Positions 8,584 to 16,680 of a DNA stretch of 31,705 bases are shown here, one piece after another. The notes beneath the pieces were generated by a model. The model made no database searches and had not been told where the DNA came from. It worked only from the letters and a program-made list of their open reading frames with translations. Origin of the DNA: a virus; IMG/VR virus record IMGVR_UViG_3300004448_000131, positions 1 to 31,705 of that record, one strand, 5' to 3'. The position numbers were made by a program, and so were the translations under genes. Numbering within the stretch: the first letter of the stretch is position 1; every line of letters starts with the position of its first letter.

Positions 8584-10419
8584 CTAAAATCCACTCTCTT
8601 TGTTCTTTGAGGTTGGGTCTTGTGCGGCTTGAACACTATCGAGTGCTTGCTCAATAGGAGTCTTTTCACTCCCGCGTTGATTCTTTTTTGATGTAGGTGC
8701 GCCTGATTGTTGTGTTTCTGAACTGATTGGTGCGGGACCACGGTCGCGTTGTCCTGTCCCTTCACCGAGTCCCATCGCTCCACCTTTCTCCATCATCATA
8801 ATCTGACCCCCGCCGGGTGGAGTCGCTCCGCCGCCGGGTGGAAGCCCACCTCCCGGTGGCATCATCGCGCCCCCACCTTGGGGAGGTATTCCGCCGCCCC
8901 CCGGCGGCATCGGTGGAGGCATCCCGCCACCCGGTGGCATACCGCCACCCGGAGGCATTCCACCTGCTCCACCTTGTTGCATAGCAGCATCTTGTGGGTC
9001 AGGTTTTGTGTAAGTAAATCGTATATCACTTCCTCCATCTTCTGTTAGTTCAGGTTGGAAACCAAGTTGTTGCATTCGTTGAGCAATGTTGACTTCTTGC
9101 TCATCGCGTCGTAATCGAGTGATTTCATCTTCTTCTTCGTTTGGATACAACGTGAGTGCCCAATCCTCTACACCCATTTGGTCGAGCATTCTTGGAAACA
9201 ATTCGCGTGAATACAACTTTTGTCCTGATTCAACAGCGCGGTTAGTAACAAGGATTTGCATACCTTCGTTGTTAAGACCACCTGATTTACCTGAATCCAT
9301 CATGAATACATTTGAAACGCCATAGAATGCGGCTATACGCATTCGTATTTCATCGCGAACCTGAGCATACTGCATCTCATCGAGGCTATCCATGAATCGA
9401 ACAAACTCAACTTTACCGCGCCCTGATGCTGACTCAACGCCAACTTTAGGAATGTAATGAGGGTCGCGTTCCATCTTTTCTTCTGCTCCTTTCCAAAAAG
9501 CCGCAGTCGATTGAATATTATCTGTTGTAATAGCGAGAACACCACGAGGTATGCGTCGCTTTTGATATGCAAGATAGATGTAATTATCCATCGCTGTAAG
9601 TGATTGCGCTTGCCTCCACATACTGGCGACAGGAGAGCGACCGTAGAGTTTAGACGGATTAAATTTAGAGATGTGTAATACTTCTCCGTCAATGTAGTAT
9701 TGTGTTTTACCACTCCCTGCTGTATTGATGTAGTGGACATCTTGAAGAGGGAGTGAGCAAGTTTCACACTTCTTGTAATCACCATTCGATGGATATGTTT
9801 TGTCTCTGTGTACAGGACATAGAAGATACCTTCCTCCGCGCTTACCTGCTTTGTCAGCGACGATGCGTACAAACGTCGGGTCGCCGCGCACTAACTCTTT
9901 CACGCGGAAGAATTCAATCTCTCCACCGTCAGGGTTAATGAAATACTCTTTGATAAGAATAAGAAATGCATCATCAACAATATCTAAATCCCACTCAATC
10001 TCTTTCATCACTTCAATGAATGATTGGTCCATACTGTTGCGTTGTTTCATAAGCCATCGCGGATACAGAATTTGGTCAGCGTTAGGGCTTTCAAACTCTT
10101 TATTACCGCAGATGCGACATTCACTTACAGTATCATGTTGGTATTCTTCTTCGCAATTTGTACACTTCTTATGAAACTTCTTTTCCCAGTAGTAACCGCG
10201 ACGAAAGATTTCTTGACACAGCGTGTTGATGGTTGTTCGCAAGATAATAGATTCTTGAACTGTCGCGTAAAGAGCAGGGATTGACACACCTTGTACGAGA
10301 ACAGGTTCTTGTATGCCTGTCTTCCACAACGGCATAATAGGTTCAGGTGTACTTCGACGATTGAATGGCTTAGTTAAAGCCGATAAAAATCGACCGACTA
10401 AACCTTTTTCTTCTGCCAT
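8584..10419 (-). CDS. Portal protein with two zinc-binding inserts and a Pro/Gly-rich tail
   Basis: A 611-aa portal, the dodecameric ring through which DNA is packaged and to which the tail attaches. The middle shows a typical portal core: EVLHISKFNPSKLYGRSP, then a helical stretch with MDNYIYLAYQKRR, then IAAFYGVSNVFM and GGLNNEGMQILVTNRAVE. Two cysteine clusters are inserted: CTNC/CRIC at ~86-104 and CPVH/CETC at ~201-221, both probably structural zinc ribbons. Residues ~483-538 are MPPGGG-type repeats and the end is polar and disordered. The ATG at 10419 overlaps the previous stop (TGATG); a TTG one codon earlier is less likely. Its place after terminase and before protease fits the usual head order. 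Confidence 0.88.
   Translation of the reverse strand: MAEEKGLVGRFLSALTKPFNRRSTPEPIMPLWKTGIQEPVLVQGVSIPALYATVQESIILRTTINTLCQEIFRRGYYWEKKFHKKCTNCEEEYQHDTVSECRICGNKEFESPNADQILYPRWLMKQRNSMDQSFIEVMKEIEWDLDIVDDAFLILIKEYFINPDGGEIEFFRVKELVRGDPTFVRIVADKAGKRGGRYLLCPVHRDKTYPSNGDYKKCETCSLPLQDVHYINTAGSGKTQYYIDGEVLHISKFNPSKLYGRSPVASMWRQAQSLTAMDNYIYLAYQKRRIPRGVLAITTDNIQSTAAFWKGAEEKMERDPHYIPKVGVESASGRGKVEFVRFMDSLDEMQYAQVRDEIRMRIAAFYGVSNVFMMDSGKSGGLNNEGMQILVTNRAVESGQKLYSRELFPRMLDQMGVEDWALTLYPNEEEDEITRLRRDEQEVNIAQRMQQLGFQPELTEDGGSDIRFTYTKPDPQDAAMQQGGAGGMPPGGGMPPGGGMPPPMPPGGGGIPPQGGGAMMPPGGGLPPGGGATPPGGGQIMMMEKGGAMGLGEGTGQRDRGPAPISSETQQSGAPTSKKNQRGSEKTPIEQALDSVQAAQDPTSKNKESGF
8806..8970 (-). repeat. Pro/Gly-coding imperfect tandem repeat in the portal gene
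   Basis: Within the portal coding region, GC-rich units encoding PPGGG occur seven or more times with variable linkers (M, MPPP, IPPQ, AMM, L, AT). On the plus strand these read as CCGCCxGGTGG-like blocks. The repeat probably makes a flexible, polyproline-like C-terminal arm. Such repeats change length easily, so copy number may differ between relatives. Confidence 0.85.
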
Positions 10420-11819
10420 CAAATCATCTCCACAAGTCGGTTTGCATCATCAAGAAGGAGAAGTGTTTCACCGTCTCCTTCAAACATCCCACGCACTCCC
10501 GCTTCATCAAGGTTCCACTCTTTCAAAAGTTCAGCGCGCTTATCAGGGACATCACGCCAGTTTAACCACTTCACCATTTTGTACAGGTCGCCTCTCCTTG
10601 ATTTAATGATGTCGGTTTTTCTGCCACGCAAATCAAGAAGTTCTATGACTGCACCTGCTTGACCTTTCTTCATTCGTAAATGAGGTGTAATACCTTTGAG
10701 TAGTTTTCGTAAATCTTTTTCGCTATAAAATTGAAGGCGATGTTGCGTTCGTCTGCTATTCTTATGTATCTTTAAATCAGTCTGTAATACACCACAATCA
10801 AGTGCTTTATGTAGTCTCTCGCAATGTAGTTTACCTCGCTCACCTGTCGCGATTAACCCTGCTCTCGGCTCCATTCTCTTTGTGATTGTGATGTATCCAT
10901 CAGCGTCAAGAAACCCTGCGGCATAAGCCCATACGTCTTTGAAAATAACATCGTTATTACGGATGATTCCCCAATTATTACCAATCTTTTCAATATCGTA
11001 CTCTGAACCATGCATTTTGAAAAGTGAACCTAATTTCTGAGAAGAAGTGTGTTTAGTTCCAACCATACTCGCGAAGATTTCGTTGGACGGTAATGGTCCG
11101 CGCACTTCAAGAATTTCAACTGCCTTGCTGAGAAAGACGGCATCAGTTTTTTTGATGTTATCTATCGAATGCAGACTCTCTCTCCATTCTTTTTTCGCGT
11201 TCTTTTTAATTTGTTGAGCGTTAACCCACATTTGTCGTTGCTCATCGCTGAAATCTCCGTCGATAAGAAGTAACTTACTGATTGTATCGTTAGCCTTCTC
11301 CCATTGAACGCACGCTCTTCTTAGTGCATATTCGCGTGATACACCGTGTTTGCGTAATGCTTGCAAATCACGTTCACTCACTCCTAAGTTACGCACCGTT
11401 GATTCGTGTTTACCAATCCATTCAATCGAAGTAAGTGTTGCTTCCACTTCTTGCTTCTTCGCAATACGAATTGCATCTATGGCTTCATCAATAGCACTAC
11501 GCATACCTTTGTTGACGCGACGAGCCATTCTCAAATCTTTAACAAGTTCTTCGGCTCCTCGACCAAACATTGATTGAAACCACCCGCCATCAGGCATAGA
11601 GCGAAGAAGTTGTTGTTTGACTTTATTCGTCATTTCTTCTTCTTCTTCGCGTTTTTTATTTTCATCAACAAGCGGAGGAGTTGGGTTAGCATTCACTTCT
11701 CCTTCACCCTGACTTATTGGTTGAGGTGCATCACCAAAAGAAGCACCTTTGATTTGATTTTTCAACAAAGGATGAAAATTGATAATATCTGATAAGTCAT
11801 TCAAATTGATTTGTGACAT
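10419..11819 (-). CDS. LAGLIDADG-domain protein with winged-helix-like region, between terminase and portal
   Basis: A 466-aa protein. The N-terminus (1-70) is acidic and low-complexity, residues ~85-215 are helical, and ~225-287 (KAVEILEVRGPLPSNEIFA onward) resemble a winged-helix DNA-binding unit. Residues 299-312, YAAGFLDADGYITI, are a clear LAGLIDADG motif with catalytic-type Asp residues, followed by RLQFYSEKDLRKLLKGITPH and LLDLRGR as in the homing endonuclease fold. Only one motif is present, so activity would need a dimer. The C-terminus (415-466) adds a separate acidic segment. It lies in an operonic string (19-bp overlap with the gene before it, one-base overlap with portal), so it is not a simple free-standing invader. 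It may have been adopted for DNA packaging or virion function; intein splicing motifs were not seen. Confidence 0.78.
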   Translation of the reverse strand: MSQINLNDLSDIINFHPLLKNQIKGASFGDAPQPISQGEGEVNANPTPPLVDENKKREEEEEMTNKVKQQLLRSMPDGGWFQSMFGRGAEELVKDLRMARRVNKGMRSAIDEAIDAIRIAKKQEVEATLTSIEWIGKHESTVRNLGVSERDLQALRKHGVSREYALRRACVQWEKANDTISKLLLIDGDFSDEQRQMWVNAQQIKKNAKKEWRESLHSIDNIKKTDAVFLSKAVEILEVRGPLPSNEIFASMVGTKHTSSQKLGSLFKMHGSEYDIEKIGNNWGIIRNNDVIFKDVWAYAAGFLDADGYITITKRMEPRAGLIATGERGKLHCERLHKALDCGVLQTDLKIHKNSRRTQHRLQFYSEKDLRKLLKGITPHLRMKKGQAGAVIELLDLRGRKTDIIKSRRGDLYKMVKWLNWRDVPDKRAELLKEWNLDEAGVRGMFEGDGETLLLLDDANRLVEMI

Positions 11820-11944
11820 TCATTCTCCATCCCTTTTGGTCTACCGTGTGCTTCCCAACATTTATTGCAGAAACCAAACGGTTTCGTTTTTTCCCAGTTA
11901 TCATAACAAGATGAGCAATAGGTAAAATTATGATTGTCAACCAT
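11801..11944 (-). CDS. 47-aa zinc-ribbon miniprotein
   Basis: A short gene: ATG at 11944, stop at 11801-11803. The product has CSSC at residues 10-13 and CNKC at 26-29, spaced like a zinc ribbon, and a further Cys43-His44 near the end. Aromatic residues near the cysteines (Y9, W17, F25, W30) are usual for such folds. The start overlaps the preceding stop by one base (TGATG), and the 3' end overlaps the LAGLIDADG gene start by 19 bases. This operonic fit, the C-x2-C pairs and the absence of an alternative gene in this 124-bp gap support a real protein. Function unknown; it may bind nucleic acid or protein in packaging. Confidence 0.75.
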   Translation of the reverse strand: MVDNHNFTYCSSCYDNWEKTKPFGFCNKCWEAHGRPKGMENECHKSI

Positions 11945-12357
11945 CAGCAATTCCACCTATCCAATGCTGCGCCTTTTGGTGTTCTTTTGCCACCTTTACT
12001 TGTGGGGCCTTTAACACCACTCATCCGCGCGCAAAATGACTTACGACGACCTGCTGCTTTACCACCCGGTTTGAGTGAACTTGGTTTCTTTGTTACAGGT
12101 CGCTTCAAGTTAGCACCTGTCTCACGCTTGGCTTTTGCACGACCTTTAGCGTTCAATCCACCTGTCTTAGCGTGTTTGTTTGGGTTGTAACCGTGAAACG
12201 GTTTACTCTTCTTCTTCGCTTTAAGGACAGATGTTGCTATTTCAAACGGTGAACAGCAATCACAAAATGACACGCTTTTCGCGATGTCTTCATCATTCAT
12301 CATTGCTAATTCTTCTGCTGTTATTGGCTCATGCATTATGTATTCGTATTCTGTCAT
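11944..12357 (-). CDS. Basic viral protein with NPNKHAKTGGLNAKGRAK motif (DUF6321-like)
   Basis: A 137-aa protein. The first ~48 residues are acidic and contain CDCC (32-35). From residue ~58 it is strongly basic with the stretch NPNKHAKTGGLNAKGRAK, then KRETGANLK, RRKSFCARM and a C-terminal DRWNC. I recognise this Gly/Lys pattern from small proteins carried by many phages and by giant viruses of algae and amoebae. I believe it is the family called DUF6321, although I cannot check the number. Molecular function is unknown; the charge suggests nucleic-acid binding. The ATG at 12357 is preceded by AGGTGATATA, whose TGA is the previous gene's stop. Its own stop overlaps the next start by one base. 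Confidence 0.82.
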   Translation of the reverse strand: MTEYEYIMHEPITAEELAMMNDEDIAKSVSFCDCCSPFEIATSVLKAKKKSKPFHGYNPNKHAKTGGLNAKGRAKAKRETGANLKRPVTKKPSSLKPGGKAAGRRKSFCARMSGVKGPTSKGGKRTPKGAALDRWNC

Positions 12358-12361
12358 TATA

Positions 12362-12811
12362 TCACCTGCTCGTTAAATGAAAATATCCGCATTGGCATCG
12401 GTATGGTTGGATAGGTCGACCTGCTTGCCGCGATTGATACTCAGCGTCATGTTGCGCTTGACCCAATGATTGGTATTTACCTTTATTGGGTGTAGGGCAA
12501 GGTGGCATATCGTTTTTTAAAACACTCCATGCGTCCTGCATTGCTTTGACGATGGTTGGTTTTCCACCCACTCCTTGCTTTTTACTACGCTTACGTTTTG
12601 TTGCCGCGCGCTTTTGACCTGACGACATAGAACCACTCGTCTTTGGAGTTTTACTTGAAACTTTGACAGAAGGGCGACACTTTGGATAACCCTTAGAAGA
12701 CTTCTTGGCTTTACTACGCCCACATGGAGGATGCTTACCATCCTTACCTGTGCGCGAAACATCCACCCACTTCTCCTTGAACCATCGGTTCAAATTCTTC
12801 TCAACAGTCAT
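12362..12811 (-). CDS. Basic viral protein with KEKWVDVSR / YPKCRP motifs
   Basis: A 149-aa, very basic protein. Residues 12-20 read KEKWVDVSR, followed by HPPCGR (27-32), YPKCRP (42-47), a Lys/Ser-rich linker with KRKRSKKQGVGGKP, and a C-terminal half-ribbon CQCGYFHLT. This combination is familiar from short conserved hypothetical proteins in phages, especially marine ones, and in giant viruses. The paired cysteines probably bind zinc. Function is unknown; DNA or RNA binding is a reasonable guess. ATG 12811 was preferred over GTG 12823 because it forms the ATGA overlap with the preceding stop. It is one of three neighbouring small proteins with this unusual cross-viral distribution. Confidence 0.8.
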   Translation of the reverse strand: MTVEKNLNRWFKEKWVDVSRTGKDGKHPPCGRSKAKKSSKGYPKCRPSVKVSSKTPKTSGSMSSGQKRAATKRKRSKKQGVGGKPTIVKAMQDAWSVLKNDMPPCPTPNKGKYQSLGQAQHDAEYQSRQAGRPIQPYRCQCGYFHLTSR

Positions 12812-13011
12812 TCTTTTGCCCACGCATCACAAGTATAGTCTTTATTGCAAGTGAAATCATACCACTTGCAGTAGCCCGTTTGAGGGTCTTCTGTTGCTGA
12901 ATCGTCCCACGCCTTGCAGTTACCACAACACTTGCTGCTTTCGCAAGGGCGATAATTTGGCGCGTCTTTCTTGGCTTTCATCAAAGCCCATGCTTCTTCA
13001 AGTGGAATCAT
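12808..13011 (-). CDS. Small Cys-rich protein (67 aa)
   Basis: The protein has seven cysteines in 67 residues: C23, C28, C29, C32 (ESSKCCGNCKAW), then GYCKW, FTC and TCDAW. The order C-x2-C ... C ... C ... CDAW resembles small metal- or Fe-S-binding phage proteins, but no exact family can be named. It is short, soluble and lacks a signal peptide. ATG 13011 overlaps the previous stop by four bases (ATGA), and its stop overlaps the next gene start by four bases. The role is unknown; it may be a zinc-stabilised accessory protein of packaging or host takeover. Confidence 0.78.
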   Translation of the reverse strand: MIPLEEAWALMKAKKDAPNYRPCESSKCCGNCKAWDDSATEDPQTGYCKWYDFTCNKDYTCDAWAKE

Positions 13012-13208
13012 TTCTTTTTGCCTCCTTTCTTCTTCTTACCTTTGAATTTACCTTGACAGTATTGAACTGCCCACCCATTTGCATACGCGCTTGGGTATAC
13101 ATCGAACTTTTTCTTAGCCGCTGCTTTACCTGCGGGGCATAGTTTCTTCTCAAGATAGTCAAAGGCTGCTTCTCCGCCTACGCAAAATTCACAATTACAA
13201 TTACTCAT
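13008..13208 (-). CDS. Small viral protein with FDVYPSAYANGWA motif (66 aa)
   Basis: A 66-aa protein. The N-terminus has CNCEFC (4-9) and a further cysteine at 24. Residues 33-48 read KKFDVYPSAYANGWAV, a pattern that recurs in small basic proteins of many phages and giant viruses. The C-terminal tail is almost all Lys and Gly (KGKKKKGGKKK), like a DNA-binding tail. ATG 13208 was chosen because it begins at MSNCNCEF and has a GGGGG stretch upstream; a longer reading from 13265 would overlap the previous gene and has no clear ribosome site. Function unknown. The stop overlaps the next gene by four bases. Confidence 0.78.
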   Translation of the reverse strand: MSNCNCEFCVGGEAAFDYLEKKLCPAGKAAAKKKFDVYPSAYANGWAVQYCQGKFKGKKKKGGKKK

Positions 13209-13240
13209 TTTAAAACCCCCATTCCTCAAACGGATACACT

Positions 13241-13534
13241 TTAACCACCTCGACAAATAGGGCAAGGGTCGCCTTCAATTTGACCTTTCCCTTGACAAGC
13301 AGGGCAACTATCATCACCCTTTGGTTGAGGTTGGTTTCCGAATAAAAACTGATACAAATCTCGGTTATCATCAGGTGTCATTGGTGCATTGAAGTTGATA
13401 GGTTTACGGCAATCATGGTTCTGTAATCCTTCATCGCCATAGAAGTAGCGTTCGCATTTAGGACATTGAACTTTACGTCCACCGCGTCCTTCATCACCGA
13501 TAGGATTATTTTTCAAAACGCGCCACCAACTCAA
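13241..13534 (-). CDS. Two-zinc-site protein just after the large terminase (97 aa)
   Basis: A 97-aa protein with two metal sites: CPKC-x12-H-x-C (C24, C27, H40, C42), a C2H2/C2HC-finger-like unit, and CPACQGKG...CPICRGG (C77, C80, C91, C94), which is the CxxCxGxG pattern of the DnaJ cysteine-rich region. A Pro/Gln linker lies between. It starts with TTG at 13534 inside the terminase stop (TTGA overlap); no other start exists before residue 52. Coupling to the terminase suggests a role in packaging or protein folding of head parts, but this is inferred. The DnaJ-like half could bind unfolded protein or simply be structural. Confidence 0.8.
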   Translation of the reverse strand: MSWWRVLKNNPIGDEGRGGRKVQCPKCERYFYGDEGLQNHDCRKPINFNAPMTPDDNRDLYQFLFGNQPQPKGDDSCPACQGKGQIEGDPCPICRGG

Positions 13535-14937
13535 TCTAACAACCCATCCATTATTTCATCTAAGTCCACGATTCGTTCGCGAAACTCCGTAGTCGCCCAA
13601 TGAGCCAATGCGAGAGCAATAGCAAAGTCATCGTGTCTACCTATGCTATCAAGTCTCCCTTTTTTACTCATTCCAAACATCATCAGTTCGCGTTCTAATT
13701 CACTTACCATTGTTCGTGAACGGTCATCGCCCCACGGTAATCGCATCTGTTCGTTCTCAAAACGCAACACCAAACCCATGAGGAGTGATTCACGTCGTTG
13801 ACGTGTAGAGATGAATGTCTTGATTGGAAGGTCAGTATCCGCGCGTAGTTCAGTAGCGAACACACGTTGGAAGTTGTTTGCTTCAAGTTCGATAACGTCA
13901 GGATTGAATTTTGCATTCAAACGCTGTATCTCCATGATTTGTGTGCGGAAGTCCATATTCTTACGACGAACCGCATGAACTAACTCAAGCAGTTCAGGGT
14001 TCGTTGATGGGCGACGAAGTACAACCATGACAGTATAGTCAGCGGCTCGGTCGCTTGAAATAGCGGGGTCCCAACCGACGAAGTATTGGTCATCGGGGTC
14101 GCCTGTTTCGCGGTCTATGAGTTTGAGTGTGTTATCTTTAGCGGTTTGAAGTACAGTCGATGGGAACAAACTGCTTACGTCATCCATCGGTTCACACAGA
14201 TATTCACGAGCGAATGCAATCGCTGGCATATCAGCCCTGCGCGCATCCAATGATTCTAAGTCCCATCGTTCAGGCCAAAGTGCTTCTCCTTTCCCATTGA
14301 TAGCGGGGTATGTTTCAACAAGATACCCATCGCGACTCTCAAGTTCTGTGTAAAGGTCAGTCGGTGTAAATGGTGTACCGACAATCATTAGTTTAGATGT
14401 GTGGTGGAGTGTAGGTACAAGAACTTCGTAAAACCAAGATGCGACGCGAGCAAGTTCTGTATCAGTTGTACCCCACAGAATGTCATCGCATAGAATGAGG
14501 TCAGGGTGTATACCACGAATAGCACCACCGACTGACTTCGCGCTGATGTTAGAACCATTATCGAATCCAAAGAAGGTTTTTGACCAAGAGTCAGCCTTCT
14601 TCATTTTAGCGAGAAAAGGCACACCGTCAATCAAATCGTTGAGTGTTCTCATGTGGTGTATAGATTGGTGTAGACTGTGCGAAATCAACACGGCTTTCGT
14701 CTTTGGATTGAACGCTGTCTTCCACAACATATAGCCAAGAAACAATGTCGACTTACCGTGGTCTCTCGCCGCTTTTACGCAATATCGTTTGCGCGCTTCA
14801 AGATTATCATACCATCGCTCATGATGATGCGAAAGTTGGAATCCGAGAATCTCTTCAAAGAAGAATTTAAAATCGCGCTTTGCTACTTCAAAATCAATCT
14901 CTTCAATTGCTTCAAGAGATAACGATTCTGACTGCAA
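13531..14937 (-). CDS. terL: Terminase large subunit (packaging ATPase and nuclease)
   Basis: A 468-aa motor protein that pumps DNA into the prohead and cuts the concatemer. The ATPase shows a Walker A variant AARDHGKST (56-64, Lys62) and Walker B LILCDD (147-152). The RNase H-like nuclease follows: GWDPAIS near 285 carries the first Asp, IELEANN near 350 the second acidic site, and GRHDDFAIALALAH near 440 the third. Length is normal to slightly short for the family. The only start before Walker A is TTG 14937, preceded by GGTGATAACC, in which the TGA is the stop of the gene before. No intein was seen. The stop overlaps the next start by four bases. Confidence 0.95.
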   Translation of the reverse strand: MQSESLSLEAIEEIDFEVAKRDFKFFFEEILGFQLSHHHERWYDNLEARKRYCVKAARDHGKSTLFLGYMLWKTAFNPKTKAVLISHSLHQSIHHMRTLNDLIDGVPFLAKMKKADSWSKTFFGFDNGSNISAKSVGGAIRGIHPDLILCDDILWGTTDTELARVASWFYEVLVPTLHHTSKLMIVGTPFTPTDLYTELESRDGYLVETYPAINGKGEALWPERWDLESLDARRADMPAIAFAREYLCEPMDDVSSLFPSTVLQTAKDNTLKLIDRETGDPDDQYFVGWDPAISSDRAADYTVMVVLRRPSTNPELLELVHAVRRKNMDFRTQIMEIQRLNAKFNPDVIELEANNFQRVFATELRADTDLPIKTFISTRQRRESLLMGLVLRFENEQMRLPWGDDRSRTMVSELERELMMFGMSKKGRLDSIGRHDDFAIALALAHWATTEFRERIVDLDEIMDGLLD

Positions 14938-14943
14938 AGGTTA

Positions 14944-16680
14944 TCACCGTATGTTCAATCCTTTCATGAGTGAATCCCATGACGCCGTGTGTTTATCACT
15001 TGAGAAAGTCATGATAGGTGCAGGGGCAGCATCATCATCACCACTTCCTGCGGTATCAGGCAACTGAACTTTCGATTGGTCTCCACTCATTGCTTCTTCA
15101 ACCTTTTCTTGAGCATCGGGGTTGCCTTGTTGTGCAGATTGAACGGTTGCGTCAGCCTGTGCAGGAGTCAAACCATGATATTCGGCTACTGCCGCCGCCA
15201 TTTGCCTTGAATAACCCCGGTTTCCAAAATTCTTAACATTCGCTTCATAAGAATCGGGCTTGCTCCGCGCGCCTTCAAGGAGTCTTTCATAGCCGCTCAT
15301 TCGCGAACCGCCCGGTTTGAAAATTTTCTCGGATTGCGTTCTTGCGAATTCTTCATGCGCGTCGCGTTTAGGTGTGCCACCGCTTCCGTTATCTGATAAG
15401 TCAAGAGGGGTCTCGCCACCGCTTCCGTCGTTTGTGAAATCAAAGTTCTCCGGTTCAACAGGTTCAGGATTGATTGCCGGCGCAGGAGGAGTTCCTGTCT
15501 GCGCTTCTCCGTCGGGAACAATGAATGCGTGATTAACATCCCCACCTGCGGGGTTTAATAATCCGGCATCTGTGTTCGCGGTGACTTGCGCTTGAGGAGA
15601 TGCTCCATCAATCTCTGCGTTGAGGGCTTCAATAGTTCCTTCTTTAGCCTTCGCTTCCTCTTTTTGCTTCGCTTGCAGTTGTTCAGGAGTCATCTGTGTT
15701 CCGCGACGTTGATTACCTAAGTCTCGGATTCTATCTCTAAGACCTGCTTGATTCTCATTCAATCGCCCTGCTACTTCTTCGCCTGTTTCAGGGTTTGTAC
15801 CGCCTGTAATTTGACGCATTTCTTCATCTCTTGCGGCTTGCCCTTGAGCCAAATCCGTTTGGTCAAGCATTTGGTTTTGTCTGTCAAATTCAAATCCACT
15901 TCCGCCTGTTTCACGCGCTGCGCGCTGTCGTTGGTCTTGTAATCGAGTATTTTCACCTTCAAGGACCTTACGTCTTTGTCTGTCTCCATAATTCTGTTTT
16001 GCTTGACCTGCGTATTCTTTGAGTCCTTGATAGCCATGTTGAGCAACGTCGCGCGCACCTTGCATGAAGTTACCCATACGTTGTCTCGCGCCCGGAAATT
16101 TATCAGCCAAGAATCGCCCTGCACCTTTCATGCCACGACCTATGCCTTTCGCACCTGCGGCTAAACCACCTGCTGCTGCACCAAGAGCAGGAGCAACTTT
16201 CTCTGTCGCGATATTCTTTGTACCTTGAGCCAGTCCACGCATTCGTTGACCTGTTGCGGCCATATCACGACCTCGATTTCCACCTGCTTCAAGACGGCCT
16301 TGTGCTTGATTGATTCTGTTTACAGCAAGCAATTGACGCGCCTGTTTAGGAGTTGTAGCGGCGGTTCCGACGCCACCTGCTTGCAAAGGCATAGCAGATT
16401 GAAATTGTTGAGGGTTAACACCATACGGTGCTTGCTGTTGTTGACCCTGCATTTGTTGAGTTGAAAACGGAACATTCTTCCGAATGATGTCAGGATGAGA
16501 GTTGTCGCGTTCTGCAACAGCCTTGATGAGAGGTTCCCAACTGTTGTCTTGTTGGTCAAGCATGACGTAGTTAATATCAGAGAGGTTGCCGCCTTTTGCG
16601 ATAATAAACTCCATTGTTCCTAAGTCAACACCATGTTGAATCATACTGCTATTCCATTCTATTTCCCAATCGTTAACCAT
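14944..16680 (-). CDS. Low-complexity Ala/Gly/Gln-rich protein, role unknown (578 aa)
   Basis: Not recognised. The first ~80 residues are compact (WEIEWNSSMIQHGVDLG), followed by a Gln-rich stretch. Next comes an Ala/Gly/Lys-rich region of repeated short amphipathic pieces (APALGAAAGGLAAGAKGIG), a highly charged Arg/Gln/Glu segment, and Pro/Gly/Asp-rich disordered sequence. The C-terminus contains HTASWDSLMKGLN, a weak match to the WD tail of the protease. ATG 16680 has GTGGAGG nine bases upstream and is clearly better than the ATG at 16749. It overlaps the gene before by eight bases. Located just upstream of terminase, it might be an internal virion, scaffold or ejected protein. A tape measure seems less likely, since long heptads are missing. 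Confidence 0.8.
   Translation of the reverse strand: MVNDWEIEWNSSMIQHGVDLGTMEFIIAKGGNLSDINYVMLDQQDNSWEPLIKAVAERDNSHPDIIRKNVPFSTQQMQGQQQQAPYGVNPQQFQSAMPLQAGGVGTAATTPKQARQLLAVNRINQAQGRLEAGGNRGRDMAATGQRMRGLAQGTKNIATEKVAPALGAAAGGLAAGAKGIGRGMKGAGRFLADKFPGARQRMGNFMQGARDVAQHGYQGLKEYAGQAKQNYGDRQRRKVLEGENTRLQDQRQRAARETGGSGFEFDRQNQMLDQTDLAQGQAARDEEMRQITGGTNPETGEEVAGRLNENQAGLRDRIRDLGNQRRGTQMTPEQLQAKQKEEAKAKEGTIEALNAEIDGASPQAQVTANTDAGLLNPAGGDVNHAFIVPDGEAQTGTPPAPAINPEPVEPENFDFTNDGSGGETPLDLSDNGSGGTPKRDAHEEFARTQSEKIFKPGGSRMSGYERLLEGARSKPDSYEANVKNFGNRGYSRQMAAAVAEYHGLTPAQADATVQSAQQGNPDAQEKVEEAMSGDQSKVQLPDTAGSGDDDAAPAPIMTFSSDKHTASWDSLMKGLNIR

Noticed and set aside
8749-9048. Plus-strand frames over the portal Pro/Gly repeats
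   Set aside because: Explained by the GC-rich repeat coding PPGGG on the minus strand; no ribosome site or family.
10419-11819. An intein or intron origin of the LAGLIDADG region
   Set aside because: No splice-junction motifs (N-terminal Cys/Ser block, C-terminal His-Asn) and the gene is open from end to end, with its own start and stop.
14944-16680. Tape measure protein
   Set aside because: It is long and Ala/Gly/Gln-rich, but lies before the terminase, lacks hydrophobic segments and long regular coiled coil, and is mostly disordered.
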